A DNA stretch of 64,000 bases from Methylotenera_A sp040387035. GTDB taxonomy: Bacteria > Pseudomonadota > Gammaproteobacteria > Burkholderiales > Methylophilaceae. The stretch covers positions 1 through 64,000 of the forward strand of contig JAZKEN010000038.1 in the NCBI GenBank assembly GCA_040387035.1. The letters are read 5' to 3'. Position numbers and translations under genes: made by a program. The notes beneath the pieces are model-generated. The model did not search any database. It had not been told where the DNA came from and worked only from the letters and a program-made list of their open reading frames with translations. Positions 54,913-63,847 of this stretch are shown here, piece after piece. Each line of letters opens with the position of its first letter. Within the stretch, counting starts at the first letter, position 1.

Positions 54913-55671
54913 TTACAGGTTACAAAGAGTGATTGTAAAATCGATAGAATGATCACATTGCTTGGGTTTTTGCACAAAATCTAAACCGTTAAAGCGTACA
55001 TTGATGGCATATTTATTTGCGCTGACTTCAGGAAAACAGGGGCAGTCGTCATCCATTTGAACAATCAGCATTTGTGCGGGTTTGGCGCCGCCTAGCATTT
55101 GCTGGAAAAATCCACTGTCTGCATGGTGTTTGGTTGCCACGCCGCTGCCACGCAAGATATGTAAAATCGTTTTGATGGCATCATACATAGGCATGAGTTT
55201 TGCCAACCAGTTATCAAAATCTTGCTTGCGCTTTGTGCTATCAAGGTTAAGCCAGTGGTGGTAGGATGGAATATCAAACTGGCAAACGCCGCCCGGAATA
55301 CCGGCGCGCTGTTTAATGCTCATCAGCCATTCGTTTTCACGCAGATGCTGCCCCAGTTTGGCGCTATCACTTCTCAGTGTGGTTGAGCAGGCGCCGATTT
55401 GTTTGAGGATTTTGTCTAAAACAGCTTCTGCAATGACAGGGTTTCCACGCAGATTTTGCATGGATAAGCGCTGGCGGTCTAATTCCTGCACCAAATCCAT
55501 TTTAAGGTCAGCGCGGTCAATGATATCCAGCATTTGCAGTAAGGAGATGAGCGCGCTGTGGTGATTATGTTGATGTTGACCATCAACATTGAGCAACACT
55601 TTTGAAAAGAGGTCTTCTAATCGTAAAAGTGTGCGGATACGCTCGTTAAATGGAAATTCGTAGCTAGACAT
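54913..55671 (-). CDS. zapD: Cell division protein ZapD
   Basis: 252 residues, the normal length. The N-terminus YEFPFNERIRTLLRLEDLF and internal LDSTKRKQDFDNWLAKLMPM are typical. The protein bundles FtsZ filaments at the division ring. It lies between coaE and yacG, the conserved arrangement. Confidence 0.95.
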   Translation of the reverse strand: MSSYEFPFNERIRTLLRLEDLFSKVLLNVDGQHQHNHHSALISLLQMLDIIDRADLKMDLVQELDRQRLSMQNLRGNPVIAEAVLDKILKQIGACSTTLRSDSAKLGQHLRENEWLMSIKQRAGIPGGVCQFDIPSYHHWLNLDSTKRKQDFDNWLAKLMPMYDAIKTILHILRGSGVATKHHADSGFFQQMLGGAKPAQMLIVQMDDDCPCFPEVSANKYAINVRFNGLDFVQKPKQCDHSIDFTITLCNL

Positions 55672-55719
55672 CTTGTAAAATTTAAAGTCTGCTTACTTAT
55701 AGAATTAAATTGATGCAGA

Positions 55720-56337
55720 TTATGAGATTGTTTTGCTAAGTATGCAAGTATTAATATAATTTTTATGAATCGCTAATATTTTTTCACGAAGATTTTCCAC
55801 ATTTCCGTTGTTTTCAATCACATCGTTTGCCAGCATTAGGCGTTTTTTACGCGGTGTTTGTGCATTGATAATGGCCATAATTTGCGATTCTGCTAATTGA
55901 CTGCGCTGCTTGATGCGCGCAATTTGGGTTTTTTCATCACAGTCGATCACCAAGATACGGTCAATGTGCGGGGAATAACGCGGGCTTTCAAACAGGAGGG
56001 GGATAACCAGTATCTGGTATGGGGCATCTGCATGTTGCGCTAGTTGCTGAATCGCCTCTGCATAAATGGCCGGGTGCAATATGGCATTGAGTTTGGCTAA
56101 AGCGTTTTTATCGTTAAAAACTAAATCACGCATTGCGGCACGATTTAAAGCGCCGCTCTCGGTGATATATTGGCTGCCAAAATTCATTTCCAGCTCTTTT
56201 ACCAAAGGCTGCTTGGCGGCGGTCAACTGATGGGAGATAGCGTCTACATCGGTAACCGGTACACCCAGCTCAGCAAATATTTTTGCAGCTTCTGATTTGC
56301 CGCTGCCAATGCCGCCAGTTAACGCAACAACGTACAT
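55720..56337 (-). CDS. coaE: Dephospho-CoA kinase
   Basis: 205 residues, last step of coenzyme A synthesis. P-loop ALTGGIGSGKSEAAKIF; substrate residues in VTDVDAISHQL; LHPAIYAEAIQQLAQ and VIPLLFESPRY are typical. The start lies 2 bases from the pilD stop, so the two are probably co-translated. Confidence 0.95.
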   Translation of the reverse strand: MYVVALTGGIGSGKSEAAKIFAELGVPVTDVDAISHQLTAAKQPLVKELEMNFGSQYITESGALNRAAMRDLVFNDKNALAKLNAILHPAIYAEAIQQLAQHADAPYQILVIPLLFESPRYSPHIDRILVIDCDEKTQIARIKQRSQLAESQIMAIINAQTPRKKRLMLANDVIENNGNVENLREKILAIHKNYINTCILSKTIS

Positions 56338-56339
56338 GT

Positions 56340-57209
56340 TTATCCTAAGTAAAGCCCTGCCAGTTGCTGGCCAAAGAACAATGCCGCAATACCACCCAGG
56401 GCTAAAAACGGTCCAAACGGAATCGCTGTGCTGCGACCCTGGCCTTTGAATACTATCAAGCCAATGCCAATCAAGGCGCCCGCCACTGAGCTTAGCAAAA
56501 TAACAGCCGGCAATAGTTGCCAGCCAAACCAGGCGCCAATGGCACCCAGCAATTTAAAGTCACCATAGCCCATGCCCTCTTTGCCAGTGACCAGCTTGAA
56601 CAACCAATACACGCTCCACAAGATGAAATAACCCAGCATGGCGCCGATGACCGCCGATTTTAAATCGGTAAAGCCGCCGTTTAGATTAAACAATAGACCC
56701 AACCACAGCAATGGCAAAGTGATGTCATCTGGTAATAGCTGCGTATCAAAATCGATAAAAGTAAGCGTGATCAATGCAAATATAAATGCAAAGGCAAACA
56801 GTGCGGCATAGGTGTAGCCGTATTGATACGCGGCAGCGCCTATCAATGCGCCAGATAATGCTTCAATTAAAGGGTAGCGCAGGCTGATTTTTGTTTTGCA
56901 GCCTTTGCATTTTCCGCCCAGAAACAGGTAGCTGATAACCGGGATGTTTTCCAACGCACTGATTTGATGTCCGCACTTAGGGCAGGCTGAACGTGGCGTG
57001 ACGATGGTATATTTTGCCTGCTCGGGTACTTCCTTGCCTTGTAGCTCAAGGCAGTTGGCATGCCATTCGCGCTCCATCATTTTGGGCAAGCGGTGAATCA
57101 CCACATTTAAGAAGCTACCCACCACCAGTCCTAATATGACAGAACATACTATAAATGCAGACGGTTCGCTGCGCAGTAAATCGGAAAGTGGCATTAAAAA
57201 ATCAAACAT
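56340..57209 (-). CDS. pilD: Type IV prepilin peptidase / N-methyltransferase
   Basis: 289 residues with about eight transmembrane helices. The cytoplasmic zinc domain has two CxxC pairs (CPKCGHQISALE and CKGCKTKISLRYPLIEAL). The catalytic Asp residues are in FIDFDTQLLPDDITLPL and GMGYGDFKLLGAIGAW. It cleaves and methylates type IV pilins and type II pseudopilins. No pilin genes are in the window. First gene of pilD-coaE-zapD-yacG. Confidence 0.95.
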   Translation of the reverse strand: MFDFLMPLSDLLRSEPSAFIVCSVILGLVVGSFLNVVIHRLPKMMEREWHANCLELQGKEVPEQAKYTIVTPRSACPKCGHQISALENIPVISYLFLGGKCKGCKTKISLRYPLIEALSGALIGAAAYQYGYTYAALFAFAFIFALITLTFIDFDTQLLPDDITLPLLWLGLLFNLNGGFTDLKSAVIGAMLGYFILWSVYWLFKLVTGKEGMGYGDFKLLGAIGAWFGWQLLPAVILLSSVAGALIGIGLIVFKGQGRSTAIPFGPFLALGGIAALFFGQQLAGLYLG

Positions 57210-57399
57210 AAGGTTTCCAAATAAGCTTGAAAGTTAAGGTAAACTATTATCATCATCGCATCGTTAAAGTAAGTGTGCAACTTGGATAGTTGTAATGTAA
57301 AGGTAAGGCGCTATACATTTGGCGTTAAAATTGCTTGAAATAAAACGTTCAGCCACCATGTAGTCATTAGATGTTGATGCAAGCGTTTAGGAAACAATT

Positions 57400-57801
57400 A
57401 TGACCAGTCAAAAAGAATCATTATTAAATAGTAGAGAATTAATCGAGTTGAATAATATCGACCATCCTGCCTGGGATGAGCCGATTATCTGCCGCGTAGA
57501 AGTCGATTTGCCAGGCTGGTTGAAACAGTTAACAGGCGGCAAGCAGTGGGAAGTCTATGGCGAGGATGAAGCTGAAACCTGCATCAGTTTTGCACTGCGT
57601 GAGCTGCATGTGCACACGCGCGAAAAAGATAAAGCTACCGCGTCAAAATTGGCAGAAGTGACGCTTTATCATAACGGTTACGCGGTTGTAGATGTAGACG
57701 GAACAGCGTTGTTTGACGGTACATTGACCAATGGCACCAGTGATTGCGCGCATTTAAGTTATTTCCATGCAGAAAGCGGCGAACCGATTACCTTAAATTA
57801 A
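57400..57801 (+). CDS. Conserved-looking protein of unknown function
   Basis: 133 residues, acidic, no signal peptide or membrane helix. ATG preceded by AGGAAACA. It contains WDEPIICRVEVDLPGWLKQL, YGEDEAETCISFALRELHVH and VTLYHNGYAVVDVDGTALFD, which suggest a compact alpha/beta fold. I do not recognise a family. It is divergent from pilD and convergent with ispB, and codon use resembles its neighbours, so it is probably a native gene. Confidence 0.7.
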   Translation: MTSQKESLLNSRELIELNNIDHPAWDEPIICRVEVDLPGWLKQLTGGKQWEVYGEDEAETCISFALRELHVHTREKDKATASKLAEVTLYHNGYAVVDVDGTALFDGTLTNGTSDCAHLSYFHAESGEPITLN

Positions 57802-57854
57802 CGCTGTTGCTTTAGTTTAAGGCTTGCTAACACCTTTTAAATTGCCGCTAAGCT

Positions 57855-58835
57855 TTAATAGCTACGCGTTACCGCGAAATCAGCCAAATCAACCAGCGAT
57901 TGTTTGTAGATTGAATCCGGGAAATGCGCAATCGCTGCACAGCCTTGAATTGATTCCTGCCTGGCCAGATTCAGCACATACTCGTTAGCCTGCGTGGCTT
58001 TGACGGCAGCGAGTACGGTATCTAAATCCTCTAAACCGCCCGCTTTTACTGCTTTGCGTAAGGTATCGGCTTCGGCTGGCGAGCTATGATGCATGGCATA
58101 CAATAAAGGCAGCGTTGGTTTGCCCTCACTTAAATCGTCACCCAGATTTTTGCCGATTGTGTCGGGATCTCCACTTAAGTCCAGTACATCATCGACTAAT
58201 TGAAAGGCTGTGCCCAGCTTCATGCCGTACAGTGCCAGGGCGTCTTCATCCTGCCTGGAAGCGTTGCCGATCACTGCGCCCAAGCGCATGGCCGCCTCAA
58301 ACAATTTCGCCGTCTTGTAATGAATGACTTTCAAGTATTGTTGCTCGGTCACATCGGCATTATGAATATTCAGCAGCTGTAAGACTTCGCCTTCGGCAAT
58401 TACATTGGTAGCTTCCGATAAGATCTCCATCACACGCATATTTTTTAATTGCACCATCATCTGGAAGGCGCGTGAGTATAAAAAATCACCAACCAATACG
58501 CTGGCGGCGTTACCAAATAAATGATTGGCCGTGCTTTTGCCGCGCCGCATCGCTGATTCATCCACCACATCATCGTGCAGCAGGGTGGCGGTATGTATGA
58601 ACTCTACTATCGCTGCCAATTGATGGTGCTGCGGCTGAATCGGGCTGAATAAGCCGCTGGAAAGCAGTACCAAAGCAGGGCGCAGGCGCTTGCCGCCACC
58701 GTTGATAATGTGTTCGCCAATGGTATTAATCAAACTAACTTCAGAATAAAGAGAGTTGCGAATAACGCTGTCGACCGCTTGCATATCAAGCGAAATGGAA
58801 GATTGAATAGGTTTTAAAGCCACGCGATGCGCCAA
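57855..58835 (-). CDS. ispB: Octaprenyl (polyprenyl) diphosphate synthase
   Basis: 326 residues of the trans-prenyltransferase family; makes the ubiquinone side chain. First Asp-rich motif LLHDDVVDESAMRRGK, second FQLVDDVLDLSGD; the substrate Lys and Arg in GGGKRLRPALVLLSSGLF are present. Divergent from rplU, as in many proteobacteria. Confidence 0.95.
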   Translation of the reverse strand: MAHRVALKPIQSSISLDMQAVDSVIRNSLYSEVSLINTIGEHIINGGGKRLRPALVLLSSGLFSPIQPQHHQLAAIVEFIHTATLLHDDVVDESAMRRGKSTANHLFGNAASVLVGDFLYSRAFQMMVQLKNMRVMEILSEATNVIAEGEVLQLLNIHNADVTEQQYLKVIHYKTAKLFEAAMRLGAVIGNASRQDEDALALYGMKLGTAFQLVDDVLDLSGDPDTIGKNLGDDLSEGKPTLPLLYAMHHSSPAEADTLRKAVKAGGLEDLDTVLAAVKATQANEYVLNLARQESIQGCAAIAHFPDSIYKQSLVDLADFAVTRSY

Positions 58836-58962
58836 TAATAAAAAGCTAATATAATTAACAATATTTTAACACAGGCAATCGCCGTCTATATTCACGACTT
58901 TCAATGAATTCACCCCAAGTTTTATCAATGAATCAAACATGTGAATAATTGCGATTTAAGGT

Positions 58963-58990
58963 TTGCAATGTGCCGTAATTTCAGTATAAT
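58963..58990 (+). promoter_or_regulatory. Sigma-70-type promoter of rplU-rpmA
   Basis: A TTGCAA -35 element (58963-58968) and a perfect TATAAT -10 element (58985-58990) separated by 16 bases. The -10 lies 39 bases before the rplU ATG. Good match to consensus for a ribosomal protein operon. Confidence 0.7.
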
Positions 58991-59029
58991 GCGCGATTCA
59001 TTTGAACGTGTAGAAGCAAGGTCAAAACC

Positions 59030-59407
59030 ATGTACGCAGTAATTAAAACAGGTGGCAAACAATATAAAGTAGTTGCCGGTGAGAGACTTAAAGTAGAGAA
59101 AATCGTGGGCGATGTTGGCGCTACAGTGGTTATCGACAAAGTGTTGATGATTTCTGATGACGCAAATACAACAATCGGCGCGCCTTTAATTGCTGGTGCT
59201 ACAGTGAGTGCCACCGTGCTTTCACATGGCCGTGCAGATAAAGTGATGATTTTCAAATTCCGTCGCCGTAAACACTACCGTAAAACGCAAGGCCATCGCC
59301 AAAGCTTTACAGAGATTCAAATTGGTGAAATTTTAGCGGCAGGCGCATCTGCTGCAAAAGCTGCGCCTAAAGCAGCAAAAGCCAAAGCGGCTAAAGCTGC
59401 AGAATAA
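59030..59407 (+). CDS. rplU: 50S ribosomal protein bL21 with Ala/Lys tail
   Basis: 125 residues. The bL21 body occupies about the first 103 (MYAVIKTGGKQYKVVAGERL; VMIFKFRRRKHYRKTQGHRQ). A 20-residue tail of Ala and Lys follows (ASAAKAAPKAAKAKAAKAAE). Such basic tails occur on several betaproteobacterial ribosomal proteins. rpmA follows 50 bases later. Confidence 0.97.
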   Translation: MYAVIKTGGKQYKVVAGERLKVEKIVGDVGATVVIDKVLMISDDANTTIGAPLIAGATVSATVLSHGRADKVMIFKFRRRKHYRKTQGHRQSFTEIQIGEILAAGASAAKAAPKAAKAKAAKAAE

Positions 59408-59457
59408 TTAAACGCTTATTCATTCAAGTATTTAAGTAAGTATTAAAGGATTAAATC

Positions 59458-59715
59458 ATGGCACACAAAAAAGCAGGCGGTAGTTCACGTAACGGTCGCG
59501 ATTCACACTCACAACGCCTAGGTGTTAAAGCGTTCGGTGAAACAGTTGTTAGCGCAGGCAGCATCATCGTACGTCAACGCGGCACTAAAATGCACGCTGG
59601 CGAAAACGTTGGTATGGGTAAAGACCATACATTGTTTGCAAAAATCGAAGGCAAAGTAACATTTGCAATCAAAGGCGCGCTACGTCGCCATACTGTAAGC
59701 ATTGTTGCAGTTTAA
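59458..59715 (+). CDS. rpmA: 50S ribosomal protein bL27
   Basis: 85 residues: MAHKKAGGSSRNGRDSHSQR, then GSIIVRQRGTKMHAGENVGM. The N-terminus needs no processing, as expected outside Firmicutes, and it reaches the peptidyl transferase centre. In operon with rplU; a terminator follows directly. Confidence 0.98.
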   Translation: MAHKKAGGSSRNGRDSHSQRLGVKAFGETVVSAGSIIVRQRGTKMHAGENVGMGKDHTLFAKIEGKVTFAIKGALRRHTVSIVAV

Positions 59716-59732
59716 ATTTAAGTAATATTATT

Positions 59733-59763
59733 AAAGCCTCATCGTTTGATGGGGCTTTTTTGT
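59733..59763 (+). terminator. Rho-independent terminator after rpmA
   Basis: Stem AAAGCCTCATC / GATGGGGCTTT (one T-G pair), loop GTTT, followed by TTTGTTTT. Ends the rplU-rpmA transcript before obgE. Confidence 0.85.
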
Positions 59764-59821
59764 TTTCAGATTAAATGATTTAGAATGACTGTTCCGTGCA
59801 TTATGCAAAAGCCTTTAGAAA

Positions 59822-59938
59822 TTTATTTTTTAAGATGTAGCGCAAGGCGCACGGAACGCAAAAACCGGAGTGTACATATAGTACATGAGGATTTTGAGTA
59901 CCGCGCAACGCCGCGATGCGCTTGAAAAAATGAATTTA
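59822..59938 (+). repeat. Dispersed palindromic repeat, copy 2 (core 59845-59923)
   Basis: The core begins AGGCGCACGGAACGCAAAAA and ends TGCGCTT; it has TGTAC-ATATA-GTACA at its centre. It is the inverted relative of copy 1 at 52.1 kb. It occupies most of the gap between the rpmA terminator and the obgE start, and ends about 14 bases before the obgE ATG, so it may form part of the obgE leader. Confidence 0.85.
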
Positions 59939-59951
59939 TAAAGGTTTTTGA

Positions 59952-61028
59952 ATGAAGTTTATTGATGAAGCGACCATTAAAGTCTACGCAGGCGACGGCG
60001 GCAACGGCGTTGCCACCTTCAGGCGCGAGAAATATGAGCCTATGGGCGGGCCTAATGGCGGCGACGGTGGTAAGGGTGGCTCAATTTACGCGATTGCTGA
60101 CCGCAATATCAATACACTGGTCGACTATCGTTACACCCGCACATTCCGCGGTCAACGCGGTGAGAATGGCCGCGGCGCAGAATGCTACGGCGCGAAAGGT
60201 GAAGACACAATCCTACGCGTACCGGTTGGTACCGTGATTTCAGATAAAGCCACAGAACGTATGATTGTCGATCTAGACACCCATGGCCGTAAAGTGTTGC
60301 TGGCAAAAGGCGGCAATAACGGTTTAGGTAACGTGCATTTCAAATCGTCGGTCAATCGTTCGCCGCGCCAATGTACCAAAGGTGAGCCAGGCGAAGAGTT
60401 TGAGCTATACATGGAGCTTAAGGTGTTAGCCGATGTTGGCTTGCTGGGCATGCCCAATGCCGGTAAGTCGACTTTCATCCGTTCTGTCTCTGCTGCCAAA
60501 CCAAAGGTCGCCGATTACCCGTTTACCACGTTACACCCGAACTTAGGTGTAGTGCGCGTGGACGCAGAACGCAGCTTTGTCATCGCGGATGTGCCTGGCT
60601 TGATTGAAGGTGCGGCAGAAGGTGCGGGTTTAGGCCACCAGTTTTTACGCCATCTGGCACGTACCTCATTGCTATTGCATTTGGTGGATATCGCGCCATT
60701 TGATGATGCGACCGACCCTGTAGCGGAAGCGAAAGCGATCGTCAACGAGCTTAAGAAATATGATGAAGAGCTCTACAACAAGCCGCGCTGGTTAGTACTA
60801 AACAAAACCGATATGCTGCAAGATAGCAAAGACGTGGTGAAAAAATTCGTCAAGGATTACGGCTGGGAAGGCCCTGTTTTTGCGATATCTGCTATTAGCG
60901 GTGTGGGCTGCAAAGAGCTAACCTATGCGATGATGGATCATCTGGATGCTGTCAAAAAAGCGGCACAAGAGGAATCTTCTCAAACAGAAACCCAGAAAAA
61001 TGAGCCAATCATTACTGCTGAAGAGTAA
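59952..61028 (+). CDS. obgE: Obg family GTPase ObgE/CgtA
   Basis: 358 residues; ribosome-assembly and stress-linked GTPase. N-terminal Gly-rich OBG domain (about 1-158; YAGDGGNGVATFRREKYEPM). G1 is GMPNAGKSTFI, switch II is DVPGLIEGAAEGAGLGHQF, and G4 is LNKTDM. The C-terminal tail is acidic (ESSQTETQKNEPIITAEE). proB starts inside its last 29 bases. Confidence 0.97.
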   Translation: MKFIDEATIKVYAGDGGNGVATFRREKYEPMGGPNGGDGGKGGSIYAIADRNINTLVDYRYTRTFRGQRGENGRGAECYGAKGEDTILRVPVGTVISDKATERMIVDLDTHGRKVLLAKGGNNGLGNVHFKSSVNRSPRQCTKGEPGEEFELYMELKVLADVGLLGMPNAGKSTFIRSVSAAKPKVADYPFTTLHPNLGVVRVDAERSFVIADVPGLIEGAAEGAGLGHQFLRHLARTSLLLHLVDIAPFDDATDPVAEAKAIVNELKKYDEELYNKPRWLVLNKTDMLQDSKDVVKKFVKDYGWEGPVFAISAISGVGCKELTYAMMDHLDAVKKAAQEESSQTETQKNEPIITAEE

Positions 61029-62124
61029 AACACTGATTGTAAAAGTCGGCTCTAGCCTGGTCACTAACAATGGTGAGGGTTTAGATAGAACGGCGATTGC
61101 CGCATGGGCGGCACAAATCAGTGCGCTGGTTAAACAAGGCAAACAGGTGGTGCTGGTTTCCAGTGGTGCGGTGGCGGAAGGCATGCAGCGACTTGGCTGG
61201 AAAAAACGCCCGGTTGAAGTCAACGAGTTGCAAGCCGCAGCCGCTGTCGGGCAAATGGGTTTAGTGCAAATGTATGAGAGCTGCTTTGCGCTACACGGTT
61301 TGCATACCGCACAATTACTGCTGACGCATGAAGATTTAGCCGATAGAAAGCGCTATTTAAATGCCCGCAGCACACTCAAAACCTTACTCGATTTAAACGT
61401 GATTCCCATCATTAACGAAAACGATACGGTGGTGACTGAAGAGATTCGCTTTGGCGATAACGACACGCTGGCAGCATTGGTCGCCAACTTGATCGAAGCC
61501 GATACACTGGTAATCTTAACCGATCAGCAAGGCCTGTATTCGGCGGATCCGCGTAAAGATAAAGCAGCGCAGTTTATCAATTTTGAAACCGCCGGTAATG
61601 TTGAGTTGGAAAAAATGGCAGGTGGTGCAGGCAGCAATGTGGGCACTGGCGGCATGTTGACCAAGATACTGGCAGCAAAACGCGCCGCTAAAAGCGGTGC
61701 GCATACTATTATTGCGTCGGGTCGTGAGCCAGATGTATTGATGCGTTTGAGCAAAGGTGAAGCGATCGGTACGCATTTAAAAGCTACGCAAATGAAGACA
61801 TTGGCCAAAAAACAATGGCTGGCAGATCATTTACGCATAGGTGGTAAGCTAGTATTGGATGCAGGCGCGGTAAAAGTGCTAAAAACAGATGGTAAAAGTT
61901 TGCTGCCAATTGGCGTGACGGAAGTAAAAGGCAGTTTTGAGCGCGGCGATGTGGTTGCCTGTGTGAATGAAGCGGGCATTGAAGTGGCGCGCGGTATTGT
62001 GAATTATAATTCAAACGACACCAGACGCATCAGGCGCAAAGCCAGCAGTGAAATCGAAAGTATCTTAGGTTATGTCGAAGAGTCTGAATTGATACACAGA
62101 GATAACTTGATTATTATTGAATGA
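61000..62124 (+). CDS. proB: Glutamate 5-kinase
   Basis: About 374 residues from the ATG at 61000 (MSQSLLLKSKTLIVKVGSSL), overlapping the end of obgE by 29 bases; longer in-frame starts lie within obgE. First step of proline synthesis. The amino-acid kinase domain has KVGSSLVTNN, VLVSSGAVAEGMQRLG, NENDTVVTEEIRFGDNDTLA and GTGGMLTKILAAKRA. A C-terminal PUA domain is present (about 285-370). The obgE-proB order is common in betaproteobacteria. Confidence 0.95.
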   Translation: MSQSLLLKSKTLIVKVGSSLVTNNGEGLDRTAIAAWAAQISALVKQGKQVVLVSSGAVAEGMQRLGWKKRPVEVNELQAAAAVGQMGLVQMYESCFALHGLHTAQLLLTHEDLADRKRYLNARSTLKTLLDLNVIPIINENDTVVTEEIRFGDNDTLAALVANLIEADTLVILTDQQGLYSADPRKDKAAQFINFETAGNVELEKMAGGAGSNVGTGGMLTKILAAKRAAKSGAHTIIASGREPDVLMRLSKGEAIGTHLKATQMKTLAKKQWLADHLRIGGKLVLDAGAVKVLKTDGKSLLPIGVTEVKGSFERGDVVACVNEAGIEVARGIVNYNSNDTRRIRRKASSEIESILGYVEESELIHRDNLIIIE

Positions 62125-62134
62125 GAATATTGAA

Positions 62135-62629
62135 ATGAATAAACCTTTAGTCGCAATTGTAATGGGCTCTGACAGCGATTGGCCTGTGATGAAAAATGCC
62201 GCGCAGATGCTGGCCGATTTTGGTGTGAGTTATGAAGCTAAAGTGGTTTCAGCACATCGCACACCTGATTTGATGTTTGCATTTGCGGAAAATGCGCATA
62301 AAGACGGTTATCAAATCATTATTGCAGGCGCAGGCGGTGCAGCCCACCTACCAGGTATGGTGGCCGCCAAAACTACACTGCCTGTATTGGGTGTTCCGGT
62401 GCCTTCCAAGCATTTGCAAGGGCAAGACTCCTTATTATCGATTGTACAAATGCCAAAAGGCATACCCGTTGCAACTTTCGCGATTGGCGATGCGGGCGCC
62501 GCTAACGCCGGTTTATTTGCGGTTTCAATTTTAGCGAACCACGATGCAGCGCTAGCCCAAAAACTGGCAGAATTCAGAATCAAACAAAGCGATAAAGTGC
62601 ATGCAATGGAGCTAAGCGAGAAACCATGA
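62135..62629 (+). CDS. purE: N5-carboxyaminoimidazole ribonucleotide mutase
   Basis: 164 residues from the ATG at 62135 (MNKPLVAIVMGSDSDWPVMK), with GAGAATATTGAA upstream. Class I PurE motifs: SDSDW, VVSAHRTPDLMF, IIAGAGGAAHLPGM and GVPVPSKHLQGQDSLLSIVQ with the catalytic His. purK overlaps its end by 4 bases, so the two-step CAIR pathway is made as one unit. Confidence 0.97.
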   Translation: MNKPLVAIVMGSDSDWPVMKNAAQMLADFGVSYEAKVVSAHRTPDLMFAFAENAHKDGYQIIIAGAGGAAHLPGMVAAKTTLPVLGVPVPSKHLQGQDSLLSIVQMPKGIPVATFAIGDAGAANAGLFAVSILANHDAALAQKLAEFRIKQSDKVHAMELSEKP

Positions 62630-63771
62630 CCGTCAGCAACATCATTAATCCACCAGCGATGCTGGGTATGTTAGGTGGCGGCCAGTTAGGTCGCTTTTTT
62701 GTGATTGCCGCCCATGAAATGGGTTATAAAGTCACCGTGTTGGATCCGGATGCTAATAGCCCGGCCGGTAAAATTGCCGATGTGCATTTGTGCGCCAATT
62801 ATGACGACGCCAATGCATTGAAACAAATAGCACAAACCTGCCAGGCGGTCACAACAGAATTTGAAAATGTACCGGCAAGCAGTTTGGAAAAACTAGCGGA
62901 AAGCGTAACAGTACGGCCGAATGCTGCTTGTGTGGCGATTGCGCAAAACCGTGTGCTGGAAAAAAACTTTATTAAGCAAGCTGGTTTGCCGGTCGCGCCA
63001 TTTGCAGTGATTCAAACGGCAGCTGACTTGCCCGCAGATGATAGCGACTTGTACCCGGCCATCTTGAAAGTCGCGCGTTTTGGTTACGATGGAAAAGGCC
63101 AGGCGCGTGTGAAAAGCCAAGCCGAGGCGCAACAGGCTTTTGCCGGCTTTAAACAGGAAACCTGTGTGCTGGAGCAGATGCTACCGCTTGACCTGGAAGT
63201 GTCGGTTGTACTGGCACGTGATGCAAGCGGCCATATCGCTGCTTATCCAACCGCAGAAAACAGCCACCTTAACGGTATACTGGATATCAGCATAGCACCC
63301 GCCAGATGTTCTGAGGTGGTTAAAGCCAATGCGCAAGAATTAGCTAAAAAATTAGCGAATGAATTAGATTATGTTGGTGTGTTAGGCGTTGAGTTTTTCG
63401 TTGTCGGCAATCAATTGCTGGTCAATGAAATCGCACCGCGCCCGCACAACTCAGGGCATTATACGATTGATGCCTGCATCACCAATCAGTTTGAACAGCA
63501 GGTGCGTGTGATGACAGGATTAACCTTGGGTGACGCCAGCCTGCATAGTTACGCGGTGATGGTGAATATCTTAGGCGATAGCTGGGTGAATGGTGTTGCG
63601 CCCGCGTGGCATAAAGCCTTTGCACACACTGACTTGAAATTACATCTATATGGCAAGGAACAGCCTAGAATCGCCAGGAAAATGGGACATTTCACCGTGA
63701 TTGGGCAAGATAAACAAGCGGTATTGAATGCGGCATTGATTGCGCGAAGTGAATTGAATGTCGGCTGCTAA
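62626..63771 (+). CDS. purK: N5-carboxyaminoimidazole ribonucleotide synthase
   Basis: 381 residues, ATP-grasp enzyme. N-terminal MLGMLGGGQLGRFFVIAAHE, the ATP-binding stretch ILKVARFGYDGKGQARVKSQ, the Glu-rich LEQMLPLDLEVSVVLARD and the catalytic NEIAPRPHNSGHYTIDAC. The start ATG overlaps the purE stop. A strong terminator follows. Confidence 0.97.
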   Translation: MTVSNIINPPAMLGMLGGGQLGRFFVIAAHEMGYKVTVLDPDANSPAGKIADVHLCANYDDANALKQIAQTCQAVTTEFENVPASSLEKLAESVTVRPNAACVAIAQNRVLEKNFIKQAGLPVAPFAVIQTAADLPADDSDLYPAILKVARFGYDGKGQARVKSQAEAQQAFAGFKQETCVLEQMLPLDLEVSVVLARDASGHIAAYPTAENSHLNGILDISIAPARCSEVVKANAQELAKKLANELDYVGVLGVEFFVVGNQLLVNEIAPRPHNSGHYTIDACITNQFEQQVRVMTGLTLGDASLHSYAVMVNILGDSWVNGVAPAWHKAFAHTDLKLHLYGKEQPRIARKMGHFTVIGQDKQAVLNAALIARSELNVGC

Positions 63772-63792
63772 CCAGAGTTAAATAGCCAAAAT

Positions 63793-63820
63793 AAAAAAGC
63801 CTCGCATGCGAGGCTTTTTT
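63793..63820. terminator. Bidirectional rho-independent terminator after purK
   Basis: Perfect palindrome AAAAAAGCCTCG, CATG centre, CGAGGCTTTTTT. It separates plus-strand purK from the minus-strand gene at the window end. Confidence 0.93.
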
Positions 63821-63847
63821 ATTGGCGTTGCTAACTAATCGCTAGGA

